Shown here piece by piece: positions 56,435 through 64,000 of a DNA stretch of 64,000 nt. The notes under the pieces are model-generated. The model was not told the origin of the DNA, did no database searches, and worked only from the letters and a program-made list of their open reading frames with translations. Numbering within the stretch: position 1 is the stretch's first letter; the number at the start of each line of letters is the position of its first letter. The DNA is taken from contig CABXKB010000004.1 in the NCBI GenBank assembly GCA_902512755.1, forward strand, positions 1 to 64,000, given 5' to 3'. Made by a program: the position numbers and the translations under genes. Source of the DNA: an uncultured Bacteroidota bacterium (GTDB lineage: Bacteria > Bacteroidota > Bacteroidia > Flavobacteriales > Flavobacteriaceae).

Positions 56435-57146
56435 TAATTTGTTCGCTCGTTTTTCCAAATCTTCTTTCTCGTTTACTATAATTTAACAATGCTTTTTCTA
56501 AATCCTTTTTCTTAAAATCAGGCCATAGAGTTTTTGTAAAATACAATTCAGCGTGAGCTATATGCCACAAAAGGAAATTACTAATTCGTTCTTCTCCACT
56601 GGTTCTAATAAGTAAATCTACAGGAGGAAGATTTCGCGTGTAAAGATGCTCAATTAAGGTGGATTCGTCAATATTTTCTGGAGAAATTATACTATTTTTA
56701 ACTTTGGCTGTAATTGCTTTTAAAGCATCTATAATCTCTTCTTTTCCACCATAATTTAAGGCTAGTGTAAGCACCATGCCAGTGTTAATTTTTGTTTTTT
56801 CAATAACAAACATCAATTCCTCTTTTACCAAATCTGGAAGTGTGTTAAAGTTTCCAACTGAACAAAGACGGATATTATTATCAATGATTCTTTTAAATTC
56901 TTTTTTGAGTGACCCAACTAGAAGTTTCATCAATAAATTGACTTCATCCTCTGGTCGACTCCAGTTGTCTGTTGAAAAAGCAAAAAGGGTTAAAAATTCA
57001 ATTTGATTTTTTGTAGCTTCTTCTACTATCTCTTTAACGACTTTTGCACCCCTTTTATGACCTATGGTACGATTTTTGCCCTTTTTTTGAGCCCATCGAC
57101 CATTGCCGTCCATTATAATCGCAACATGTTTAGGTTTTTTATTCAT
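56427..57146 (-). CDS. uppS: Isoprenyl transferase (undecaprenyl diphosphate synthase)
   Basis: A 239-residue cis-prenyltransferase making the lipid carrier for cell wall and polysaccharide synthesis. The motif HVAIIMDGNGRWAQKKG with catalytic Asp, the downstream FAFSTDNWSRP and the C-terminal RTSGEERISNFLLW with TLWPDF are all intact. Its start directly follows the stop of the barrel gene upstream and its end overlaps bamA. Confidence 0.96.
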   Translation of the reverse strand: MNKKPKHVAIIMDGNGRWAQKKGKNRTIGHKRGAKVVKEIVEEATKNQIEFLTLFAFSTDNWSRPEDEVNLLMKLLVGSLKKEFKRIIDNNIRLCSVGNFNTLPDLVKEELMFVIEKTKINTGMVLTLALNYGGKEEIIDALKAITAKVKNSIISPENIDESTLIEHLYTRNLPPVDLLIRTSGEERISNFLLWHIAHAELYFTKTLWPDFKKKDLEKALLNYSKRERRFGKTSEQINV

Positions 57147-57854
57147 CTATTCCTTACAATAACATGGAAGATCGCCAAAGGTAAATGAAATTGTAATACC
57201 TGTAAAAATATACCAATCATTATTCGCCAAATTTCCAAATTTATAGTTTAGATTTTCTGCAAATTCATTTTGGGGATTACTCCCGTCTAGATTATCGGTC
57301 ATTGAATATCTTGCTCCAATTTCAAAACCTATCACAAAGAATGGGTTTGGATTGGTTTTAAAACCTATAATTATTGGAATTCCAATTTCTCGATCTTTTC
57401 CATAACTGTTGTAGTTTGGTGAGTCTATTGTGCCATTCGGTGTAATGTAAAATTGTTCATATCTAAAATAGCTTAAACCATAATAAATATATGGAGTGAA
57501 GCTTAATTCTGGATCGTGTAAATTAAACTTCTTAAAGTTAATTTCTACACCTCCAGTTACTTCTTGAAATGGATTTTCGACCTTATAAGATCTTCTAAAC
57601 CTATTGATATCATTGTTATTGTATTCATTTTCCTTTAAAGTGGTAAAAGTAACACCACCTCTTAAAGAATAACGATCAGTGATGTTCCATTTGTAAATAA
57701 ATCCATATGCAAACTCATTAGGATCCAAATAACGATCTGTTCCAACATCACCAATATAATTACTCCCTCCAAGAAAAACACCGATTTCATGAAATTGAGC
57801 TGAGGTAATAGTTGCAAATAAAAAGCATAGAACTAAATAAACTTTTTTATGCAT
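57147..57854 (-). CDS. Outer membrane beta-barrel protein (DUF6089-like)
   Basis: A 235-residue protein with a signal peptide (cleavage near TSAQ) and alternating strand pattern rich in aromatic residues, ending with a short CYCKE tail (two Cys near the C-terminus). The opening FHEIGVFLGGSNYIGDVG is typical of small barrels found between nadK and uppS in flavobacteria. The function is unknown; its place suggests an envelope role. Confidence 0.75.
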   Translation of the reverse strand: MHKKVYLVLCFLFATITSAQFHEIGVFLGGSNYIGDVGTDRYLDPNEFAYGFIYKWNITDRYSLRGGVTFTTLKENEYNNNDINRFRRSYKVENPFQEVTGGVEINFKKFNLHDPELSFTPYIYYGLSYFRYEQFYITPNGTIDSPNYNSYGKDREIGIPIIIGFKTNPNPFFVIGFEIGARYSMTDNLDGSNPQNEFAENLNYKFGNLANNDWYIFTGITISFTFGDLPCYCKE

Positions 57855-57913
57855 CAGATTAATCCACGGAAAAGCCGCAGTTTTTGTCTTATATAAACCG
57901 AAAAAGCCCTTTT

Positions 57914-58795
57914 TTATTGTATGTTACGAGAGTCATGACCCCAAAAAAGTTTTTCACGCAATGTGTTGAAAAAGAAAGTCCCTTCCAATTGAATAGTTAT
58001 TGCTTTGAATTTAGCCTTTTTGACAAAAATATCATTACCATTTTCAATAGTTAAAATTCTAGAGTCTAAAGAAAGTAAATGAGTTTTACCACGACCTTTA
58101 ACTGAAATTTCAAAAATAGTTTGATCCGGAACAATTAATGGACGCATATTTATGTTGTGTGGAGAAATAGGATTGACTACTAGGCACCGGGAAGATGGCG
58201 AGACAATCGGCCCTCCACTACTCAAAGAATACCCTGTAGAACCCGTGGGAGTTGCTATAATTAATCCATCAGCCCAATAGGTTGTCAAAAACTGATCATC
58301 AAGCTTGGCATCTATGCTTAGCATTGATGTAGTGTTTTTTCGGTTAATACTTACTTCATTTAATGCATACCCAAAATCTTGTAATGCCTCTATAGGTTCT
58401 CTTGTAGAAACTTCTAAAAGAGAACGCTCGATATTTGAATACTTTCCTTCGAAAAATAAGTCTAGACCTTGTTTAAGAGTGTCTCTTTTAATTGAAGTTA
58501 AAAAGCCTAATCTTCCTGCATTTATTCCTAAAATGGGTGTTTTTGTATTTCTAATTATGGAAATTGAACGCAAAAGTGTTCCATCGCCACCTACCGAAAA
58601 TAAAAAATCGACTTTTTCATCTAAAACTTGATTGTCATTAAAATAAGAATACTGTTTTTCTTCTTTATCCAAATACTTCTCTAGCCTATCAATTAGAATA
58701 AACTTATGATTATGCCTCTTTAGATAGTCAATAACAGTTCTAATGTAGGCAATTGATGTCGGTGAAAAAAAAGCACTATAAATAGCGATATACAT
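57914..58795 (-). CDS. nadK: NAD kinase
   Basis: A 293-residue kinase that makes NADP. Motif GGDGTLLRS (about 69-77) with the conserved Asp, NAGRLGFL, and the C-terminal glycine-rich TPTGSTGYSLSSGGPIV are present. It heads the minus-strand operon nadK-barrel-uppS-bamA-ompH-ompH. A promoter element lies 26 bases upstream. Confidence 0.96.
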   Translation of the reverse strand: MYIAIYSAFFSPTSIAYIRTVIDYLKRHNHKFILIDRLEKYLDKEEKQYSYFNDNQVLDEKVDFLFSVGGDGTLLRSISIIRNTKTPILGINAGRLGFLTSIKRDTLKQGLDLFFEGKYSNIERSLLEVSTREPIEALQDFGYALNEVSINRKNTTSMLSIDAKLDDQFLTTYWADGLIIATPTGSTGYSLSSGGPIVSPSSRCLVVNPISPHNINMRPLIVPDQTIFEISVKGRGKTHLLSLDSRILTIENGNDIFVKKAKFKAITIQLEGTFFFNTLREKLFWGHDSRNIQ

Positions 58796-58820
58796 AATTG
58801 CAAATCTTACTGTAAATGTA

Positions 58821-58828
58821 CAAAACTA
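58821..58828 (-). promoter_or_regulatory. Promoter element for the nadK operon
   Basis: On the minus strand this reads TAGTTTTG, an exact TAnnTTTG match. A CTG (one change from TTG) lies 17 nt upstream. The leader would be about 18 nt. Confidence 0.5.
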
Positions 58829-58854
58829 GATAGAAAGTAAATTTTCAGTTTATT

Positions 58855-58886
58855 AAAAAAAACCTTTATTCATAAAGGTTTTTTTT
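58855..58886. terminator. Bidirectional terminator-like hairpin between divergent promoters
   Basis: A 15-base arm (58855-58869, eight A then CCTTTAT) pairs perfectly with 58872-58886, so the hairpin has a T run on either strand. It stands between the nadK and pdxJ promoters, pointing away from each other, where no gene needs terminating. Confidence 0.7.
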
Positions 58887-58903
58887 AATTCGACATAAGA
58901 CAA

Positions 58904-58911
58904 TACTTTTG
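58904..58911 (+). promoter_or_regulatory. Promoter element for pdxJ
   Basis: TACTTTTG is an exact TAnnTTTG match 12 bases before the pdxJ ATG, so the leader is near zero to a few bases. No TTG lies at the -33 distance; that place holds the T run of the hairpin. Confidence 0.5.
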
Positions 58912-58923
58912 TAAAAAAAAAAG

Positions 58924-59640
58924 ATGACAAAATTAAGTGTAAACATCAATAAAGTTGCTACACTTCGCAATTCTAGAGGCGGTAACTTTCCTAATTTGCC
59001 TCAAGTGGCAAAGGATTTACAACGTTTTGGAGCACAAGGTATTACTATTCATCCAAGACCTGATCAGCGTCACATAAGGTATGAAGATGCAAAAAGTTTA
59101 CCTCAAGTTGTTACTACGGAGTTCAATATTGAGGGAAACCCATCTTCTAAATTTATAGATTTAGTTTTAGACATAAAACCTACTCAAGTAACATTGGTAC
59201 CAGATGCAGAAGATGATATTACCTCAAATTCAGGATGGGATACATTGAAACATCAAAATTTTTTAAAAAAAATCATTAATCAATTTAAAAACCAAGGTAT
59301 ACGAACTTCAATTTTTGTAGATCCAAAAACTAAAATGATCGAAGGAGCTCATGCAACAGGTACAGACCGAGTTGAATTATTCACTGAGGCCTATGCTTCT
59401 GGATATTACAAAAATAAAGAAATGTCAGTGGAACCCTATGTAGTAGCAGCTAAAAAAGCATTAGAATTGGGAATTGGTGTTAATGCCGGTCATGATTTAA
59501 GCTTAGATAATTTGGCTTTTTTTGCTAAAAATGTTCCAGCTTTATTAGAGGTTTCTATTGGGCATGCCTTAATTTGTGAAAGCCTTTATTTAGGATTCGA
59601 AAATATAATTCCTATGTACCTTGAACGTTTATCTAATTGA
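58924..59640 (+). CDS. pdxJ: Pyridoxine 5'-phosphate synthase
   Basis: A 238-residue TIM-barrel enzyme that condenses 1-deoxyxylulose 5-phosphate and aminoacetone 3-phosphate to pyridoxine phosphate. The N-terminus LSVNINKVATLRNSRGG and the motif GITIHPRPDQRHI with catalytic His are typical, as are VTLVPDAEDD and VNAGHDLSLDN. The stop overlaps the next start (TTGA). Confidence 0.97.
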   Translation: MTKLSVNINKVATLRNSRGGNFPNLPQVAKDLQRFGAQGITIHPRPDQRHIRYEDAKSLPQVVTTEFNIEGNPSSKFIDLVLDIKPTQVTLVPDAEDDITSNSGWDTLKHQNFLKKIINQFKNQGIRTSIFVDPKTKMIEGAHATGTDRVELFTEAYASGYYKNKEMSVEPYVVAAKKALELGIGVNAGHDLSLDNLAFFAKNVPALLEVSIGHALICESLYLGFENIIPMYLERLSN

Positions 59641-60416
59641 ATCTTCTCCACAGCAATATAATTGGGGAAACAGGAATTGACATAATCATTCTTCATGGGT
59701 TCTTGGGTATGGGTGATAATTGGAAAACTCATGCTAAAGGCCTATCGCAAATTGGATACAGGGTACATCTTATAGATCAACGTAATCATGGTAAAAGTTT
59801 TTGGGATGATGAATTTAGTTATACATTATTGGCTGATGATTTAGTGAATTATTTTATTGCCAACTATTTGAAAAAAGTTTTTGTATTAGGTCATTCAATG
59901 GGAGGTAAGACATTAATGCATTTAGCTTGTAAATATCCTGAATTAATAAAGGCCTTCATTGTCGCAGATATTGCCCCTAAGTCTTATGAATCTCATCATC
60001 AACAAATTTTAAATGGCTTATCTCATTTAGACTTTAACAAAATATCTACTCGTTCCTTAGCAGATCAGGAATTAAGTAAGTATGTAGAAGATTCAACAGT
60101 ACGGCAATTTTTATTGAAGAATCTTTACTGGGAGTCTTCTGGACGCTTGGGTCTTCGCATAAACATAAACGTATTAAAAGAAGCAAGCGAAGCAATAGGA
60201 AAAGGGCTTGACTCAGATTCAAATTCTTTTCACCCATGTTTATTTATTAAAGGGGGGGATTCAGATTATATTTTAGACACTGATAAGCACATAATAAATC
60301 ATCATTTCCCTAATGCTGAACACCAATTAATTCCGAAAGTAGGGCATTGGCTTCACGCCGAAAATCCTAAGCAATTTTTCAAAATAATTTCAAAATGGTT
60401 AGATCAGCACCGTTAA
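59637..60416 (+). CDS. Alpha/beta-hydrolase (YbfF-like esterase)
   Basis: A 259-residue cytoplasmic hydrolase. The oxyanion segment HGFLGMGDNW, the nucleophile elbow GHSMGGKT and the catalytic His in GHWLHAENP fit the YbfF-type esterases. The start codon is TTG at 59637, overlapping the pdxJ stop; no ATG lies before the oxyanion segment. The substrate is unknown; nothing links it to B6 metabolism except position. Confidence 0.88.
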   Translation: MNLLHSNIIGETGIDIIILHGFLGMGDNWKTHAKGLSQIGYRVHLIDQRNHGKSFWDDEFSYTLLADDLVNYFIANYLKKVFVLGHSMGGKTLMHLACKYPELIKAFIVADIAPKSYESHHQQILNGLSHLDFNKISTRSLADQELSKYVEDSTVRQFLLKNLYWESSGRLGLRININVLKEASEAIGKGLDSDSNSFHPCLFIKGGDSDYILDTDKHIINHHFPNAEHQLIPKVGHWLHAENPKQFFKIISKWLDQHR

Positions 60417-60505
60417 TTTTTAACATCCTGCAAAAAAATGTGAAATTTATTGAAACTTAAGGTTTACCAAACTACTTGTTATATTTTTACATTAATATAC
60501 ATTTT

Positions 60506-60988
60506 ATGAAAGCTATTATTCGAAAAGCAAAATTAAATGATAGTGCTGCAATTCTTAAATTAATTAAGGAGCTAGCCCTTTATGAAAAAGAACCTAAAAG
60601 TGTTATTTTATCTCTGTCGGATATTGAAAAACATGGTTTTGGTCTAAAACCTTTATTCAACTGTTTAGTAGCAGAAGTCAATAAAGAAGTGGTCGGAATG
60701 GCATTGTATTATCCTCGTTACTCTACTTGGAAGGGACCTACTTTTCACCTAGAGGATTTGATTGTATCTGAATATTTTAAAGGAAAAGGAATTGGCACTC
60801 AATTGTACGCTGCATTTATAAATAATTCCTACGAAACTGGTGTTGAGAGAATAGAATGGAATGTACTGGATTGGAATTTACCGGCTATAAATTTTTATAA
60901 GAATAGCGGTGCAAATGTGCTTCAAGATTGGAAAACTGTTCAAATGCATCGTCCAGCAATGAAATATTTTTTAGATTCTTTAAAATAA
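60506..60988 (+). CDS. GNAT-family N-acetyltransferase
   Basis: A 160-residue acetyltransferase similar to diamine N-acetyltransferases: opening IIRKAKLNDSAAILKLIKELALYEK, the acetyl-CoA loop VSEYFKGKGIGTQLYAAF and the end segment WNLPAINFYKNSGA. ATG at 60506 is chosen; a TTG 30 bases earlier is less likely. Its stop overlaps the aspartokinase ATG by one base (TAATG). The substrate is unknown. Confidence 0.88.
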   Translation: MKAIIRKAKLNDSAAILKLIKELALYEKEPKSVILSLSDIEKHGFGLKPLFNCLVAEVNKEVVGMALYYPRYSTWKGPTFHLEDLIVSEYFKGKGIGTQLYAAFINNSYETGVERIEWNVLDWNLPAINFYKNSGANVLQDWKTVQMHRPAMKYFLDSLK

Positions 60989-62238
60989 TGGAAGTATTCA
61001 AATTTGGTGGAGCATCTGTTAAAGATTCAGAAGGTGTTGTAAATTTGGTTAACGTTTTAAGTAAAACAAATTCCCAAGATACTATTATAGTAGTCTCTGC
61101 GATGGGAAAGACTACTAATGCACTAGAAAAAATACTTGATTTTTATTTTAAAAATAAAAATCAAGTATCATCTGAAGTCATATCGCTTAAGGAGTTTCAT
61201 TTAAAGATCATAAAAGATCTTTATAAAGGAGATGGAAATGATTGTGAGACTGAAGTTCATCGACTTTTCGAAGAGTTACAAGTGTTTTTAAAATCAAACA
61301 AATCTCCTGATTATAGTTTTGTATACGACCAAGTAGTTTGTTTTGGAGAACTTTTGTCTACAACGATTATTCATTACTATATGAAGTATAAACAGTTAGA
61401 TAGTTTTTGGCTTGATGCACGTAATTGTATTAAAACAGATGATTATTATCGTTCTGCAAATTTAAATTGGGAACTTACTAAAAAAAATATTGTTGATCAG
61501 GTAAGACACAAATCTTTAGTAATTACTCAAGGTTTTATTGGGAGTAGTTTAAGTAATTTTACAACTACTTTGGGGCGAGAAGGATCTGATTATTCTGCTG
61601 CTATCTTTGCTTACGCTTTAGATGCTAAATCAGTCACTATTTGGAAGGATGTTCCTGGTGTTCTTAATGGAGATCCTCGTGTTTTTCAAAAAACAAAATT
61701 ACTAAATCAAATATCTTACAGAGAAGCTATTGAATTAGCTTTTTATGGAGCATCAGTTATCCATCCTAAAACTCTACAGCCTCTACAAATTAAAGAAATA
61801 CCATTATACGTTAAATCTTTTGAAAATCCTGAAGCAAGTGGTACATCAATTTCTAAGGGTAGAGCATTAGAGCCAAACATCCCTTGTTATATTGTAAAAA
61901 AAGATCAAGTTTTATTACGCCTATCGTCTATTGACTTTTCTTTTATTGTCGAAGAAAATATTAGCTATATTTTTAATCTACTACATGAATATCAAATGCC
62001 AGTGGAATTAATTCAGAATTCTGCAATTAGTTTTTCGGTATGTGTAAACAACAAATATAGGCGATTGGAGGAGTTGGTGTTAGTTTTAAGTTCTCGTTTT
62101 AATGTTGAAGTTATTAAAGAAGTAGATTTGTATACAATTAGACACTTTGATAGTTCCGCCTCTCAATTTATTAAAAAAATAGGTAAGCCTGTTTTGTTAG
62201 AACAGCGAACACAAGAAACCGCTCAATTTGTAGTTTAG
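60988..62238 (+). CDS. lysC: Aspartokinase (monofunctional)
   Basis: A 416-residue enzyme phosphorylating aspartate for lysine, threonine and methionine synthesis. The motif KFGGASVKDSEGV at the N-terminus, VVSAMGKTTNALE, the substrate loop GREGSDYSAAIFAYAL and a C-terminal ACT-like regulatory region (about 295-416) are visible. No homoserine dehydrogenase is fused. ATG at 60988 begins MEVFKFGG. Its last four bases overlap the end of the convergent dehydrogenase gene. Confidence 0.93.
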   Translation: MEVFKFGGASVKDSEGVVNLVNVLSKTNSQDTIIVVSAMGKTTNALEKILDFYFKNKNQVSSEVISLKEFHLKIIKDLYKGDGNDCETEVHRLFEELQVFLKSNKSPDYSFVYDQVVCFGELLSTTIIHYYMKYKQLDSFWLDARNCIKTDDYYRSANLNWELTKKNIVDQVRHKSLVITQGFIGSSLSNFTTTLGREGSDYSAAIFAYALDAKSVTIWKDVPGVLNGDPRVFQKTKLLNQISYREAIELAFYGASVIHPKTLQPLQIKEIPLYVKSFENPEASGTSISKGRALEPNIPCYIVKKDQVLLRLSSIDFSFIVEENISYIFNLLHEYQMPVELIQNSAISFSVCVNNKYRRLEELVLVLSSRFNVEVIKEVDLYTIRHFDSSASQFIKKIGKPVLLEQRTQETAQFVV

Positions 62239-63182
62239 TTTAAAGCTTTAATTTTATCTAATATGGTTTGAGCGAGCTTCTTATGACTCTCAAATGTCCA
62301 ACCACCAACATGAGGACTAAGTATAACTTGTTTAGCATTTAGCAAAAAATTCATTTCACTAGTGGGATTAACGTCATTAACAATTGAATAAAAGGAGCTT
62401 GATTCATATTCCAATACATCCAATCCTGCGCCTAGTATTTTTCCTGATTTTAGGGCCAATACAAGGTCTTCCGTAACTACGGCTTTTCCTCTTGCTGTAT
62501 TTATAAACCAAAAAGGTTTATGCATTTGATTAATAAATTTTTTGTTAATCATGCCTAATGTTTCTTTCGATTGAGGAATATGTAAGCTTAATACATGTGA
62601 TTTTTCTTGAAGGATTTTTAAAGAAACTTGCTCGGCAAAATCATCACCCATATTAGGTTTAATATCATAGCAAACAACCTTTAACTTATTAAACCCTTTA
62701 AGCTTTTTAGCAAAACTCTTACCTGTGTTTCCATAACCAATTATTCCAACTGTTTTACCCTCCAATTCCCATCCGCGGTGTTCCTCTCTATTCCAAGAAC
62801 CTGCTCTTATGCTTTCATGCCCTAAACGAAGTTTATTCATTATGCCTAGAAGCATACCAAGAGCATGTTCTCCTACTGCATTTCTGTTGCCTTCTGGAGC
62901 GGAAATCAAATTGATATCTTTTTTTACTGCATAATTAACATCAATGTTTTCAGTCCCGGCACCAACTCTAGCGATAAATTTTAGGTTAAATGCTTTGTCT
63001 ATAAATTCTTTATTTATTGGAAAACGACTTCGAATTATAACTCCCTCATATTCTTTAAGTTTTGGTAAAAGTATTGATAAGGGCGTGTTGTAAGCTAAAA
63101 TATTTTGATACCCCAAAGATTCTAAACCATCTATAAGTAGGTGATGATTTTTGTCAATATGTAGAACTTTTGGATTATTCAT
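62235..63182 (-). CDS. D-2-hydroxyacid dehydrogenase (phosphoglycerate dehydrogenase-like)
   Basis: A 315-residue NAD-dependent dehydrogenase. Nucleotide motif GYGNTG near 150-155, the segment FINTARGKAVV with the catalytic Arg, a Glu in the region DVLEYESSS, and the catalytic His in SPHVGGWT. It lacks the C-terminal ACT or ASB domain of long SerA forms, so it is either a short 3-phosphoglycerate dehydrogenase or a related enzyme. ATG at 63182 overlaps the mgtE stop as ATGA; a TTG one codon earlier is not needed. Confidence 0.88.
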   Translation of the reverse strand: MNNPKVLHIDKNHHLLIDGLESLGYQNILAYNTPLSILLPKLKEYEGVIIRSRFPINKEFIDKAFNLKFIARVGAGTENIDVNYAVKKDINLISAPEGNRNAVGEHALGMLLGIMNKLRLGHESIRAGSWNREEHRGWELEGKTVGIIGYGNTGKSFAKKLKGFNKLKVVCYDIKPNMGDDFAEQVSLKILQEKSHVLSLHIPQSKETLGMINKKFINQMHKPFWFINTARGKAVVTEDLVLALKSGKILGAGLDVLEYESSSFYSIVNDVNPTSEMNFLLNAKQVILSPHVGGWTFESHKKLAQTILDKIKALN

Positions 63183-64000
63183 CAAAACCCCAAAACAAGT
63201 TTAGCCAAGTAAAAGAAAAGGAAGATTCCAAAAATATCATTAGCAGTTGTGATAAAAGGACCTGTAGCAATAGCGGGATCAATTCCTTGTTTATCTAAAA
63301 CAATAGGAATAAAAGTTCCCACCAATGCTGCAACAACAATAACTAACATCATTGACCCTGCTATAGTTGCACTTACTAGAAAAGATTGATTTATAAATTG
63401 ACCAAATATTAGAATTACCAATGCCAATGAAAGACCATTAATTAAACTAAGTCCAATCTCTTTAAATAAACGATTAAATAAAGACCCTTTGACGACATCA
63501 TTGGCAATTCCTTGAACAATAATTGCAGAGGACTGAACTCCTACATTTCCTGCCATAGCGGCAATTAAAGGGGTATAGAAGAATAAATTTCGCAGCTTAG
63601 GTTCTTCCATTATAGCCTCAAAATCTTGAAGGATAAAAACACTGCCTAACCCACCTAGTAATCCTAAAAATAGCCAAGGTAGTCGAGCTTTAACCAGATC
63701 AAATATTTTATCATCAGCTTCTACATCTGCTGAGATTCCAGCAGCTAATTGATAATCTTTTTCTGCCTCCTCTTTAATTACATCTACGATATCATCAATA
63801 GTAATTCTTCCTAAAAGCTCTTTTTGATTGTTAATTACAGGAATAGCCTCTAAGTCATATTTTGACATAATTTTAGCAACTTCTTCACTCTCTTGATTTG
63901 CTGTTACATAATCTACTTTAGGGATGTAAATGTCTTTTACTTTTGCGCGAGAATTAGCTGTAATTAAATCTTTAAGTGAAAGACGTCCTTTGAGACGGTT
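63182..64000 (-). CDS. mgtE: MgtE magnesium transporter (partial; N-terminal part lies beyond the window)
   Basis: The last 272 residues of MgtE. The reading frame stays open to the window edge, so the start is not seen; an internal Met near 63868 is not the start. Present are the second CBS domain region (GRLSLKDLITANSRAKVKDI, then KYDLEAIPVINNQKELLGRITIDDIVDVI) and five membrane helices with the pore helix motif (PLIAAMAGNVGVQSSAIIVQG and the later GTFIPIVLDKQGIDPAIATGPF). It imports Mg2+ and is gated by cytosolic Mg2+ through the CBS part. The N-terminal domain is missing because of the window only. Confidence 0.93.
   Translation of the reverse strand, partial: NRLKGRLSLKDLITANSRAKVKDIYIPKVDYVTANQESEEVAKIMSKYDLEAIPVINNQKELLGRITIDDIVDVIKEEAEKDYQLAAGISADVEADDKIFDLVKARLPWLFLGLLGGLGSVFILQDFEAIMEEPKLRNLFFYTPLIAAMAGNVGVQSSAIIVQGIANDVVKGSLFNRLFKEIGLSLINGLSLALVILIFGQFINQSFLVSATIAGSMMLVIVVAALVGTFIPIVLDKQGIDPAIATGPFITTANDIFGIFLFFYLAKLVLGF

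Noticed and set aside
63182-63868. Complete short magnesium transporter starting at 63868
   Set aside because: The frame remains open for 44 further codons to the window edge and reads as CBS-domain sequence, so the gene is a partial mgtE, not a short protein.

Overview
This window looks like a chromosomal segment of a member of the Bacteroidota, most likely a marine-type Flavobacteriaceae. The grounds are: AT-rich DNA; a SprA-type gliding/type IX secretion gene; an alternative complex III (Act) operon fused to cytochrome oxidase genes; a SusC/SusD pair; tandem OmpH genes beside bamA; and promoters of the Bacteroidota form (TAnnTTTG, in two cases with TTG exactly 20 nt upstream). Almost every gene belongs to a recognisable family. 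I see no rRNA, tRNA, CRISPR array, insertion sequence or prophage, and no gene-free stretch longer than 300 bases.

Layout. (1) 162-11367: actABCDEF followed by cytochrome c oxidase subunits II and I, closed by a terminator. (2) 11491-13456: ruvB and queG. (3) 13509-24625: a nutrient uptake locus with a divergent LacI regulator, SusC, SusD, a large FG-GAP/UnbV lipoprotein, a 28-residue micro-lipoprotein and an MFS sugar-type permease. No glycoside hydrolase is present. (4) 24674-36544: maeB, ruvA, sprA, gcvH, a VanZ-like gene and a TonB-like gene, closed by a strong terminator. (5) 36724-41770: heme O synthase, two COX III-type subunits, a COX IV-like protein, a cysteine-free thioredoxin-like protein, SCO, a DUF420 protein and a small CSMC membrane protein. 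This cluster supplies the rest of the oxidase encoded in region 1. (6) 41858-48637: a membrane protein and a small winged-helix regulator, then an ABC/MacA/TolC-type tripartite exporter with two separate permeases. (7) 48708-52678: an Fe/2-oxoglutarate dioxygenase with an adjacent SDR, tsaB, a duplicated-domain Nfu protein on the minus strand, and a gamma-carbonic anhydrase-like protein. (8) 58795 down to 52713, minus strand: nadK, an outer-membrane barrel, uppS, bamA and two ompH genes, with a terminator at the end. (9) 58924-62238, plus strand: pdxJ, an alpha/beta hydrolase, a GNAT and aspartokinase. (10) 64000 down to 62235, minus strand: mgtE (cut by the window edge) and a D-2-hydroxyacid dehydrogenase.

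Functionally, regions 1 and 5 together make a quinol:cytochrome c/oxygen branch (Act complex plus aa3-type oxidase) with its heme and copper assembly factors. Regions 4 and 8 hold much of the envelope machinery (SprA translocon, BamA, chaperones, isoprenoid carrier). Region 3 is an inducible uptake system under a LacI repressor with a candidate operator.

I found no clearly new large system. The observations most worth checking are small: a transcription terminator whose 3' arm contains the start codon of the next gene (19682-19717), a 28-residue lipoprotein gene, a cysteine-free SCO-like protein beside SCO, a hairpin sitting between two divergent promoters, and a histidine-rich loop in ActF next to a His-rich CoxA N-terminus. 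All family assignments come from reading motifs by eye; no database search was run.
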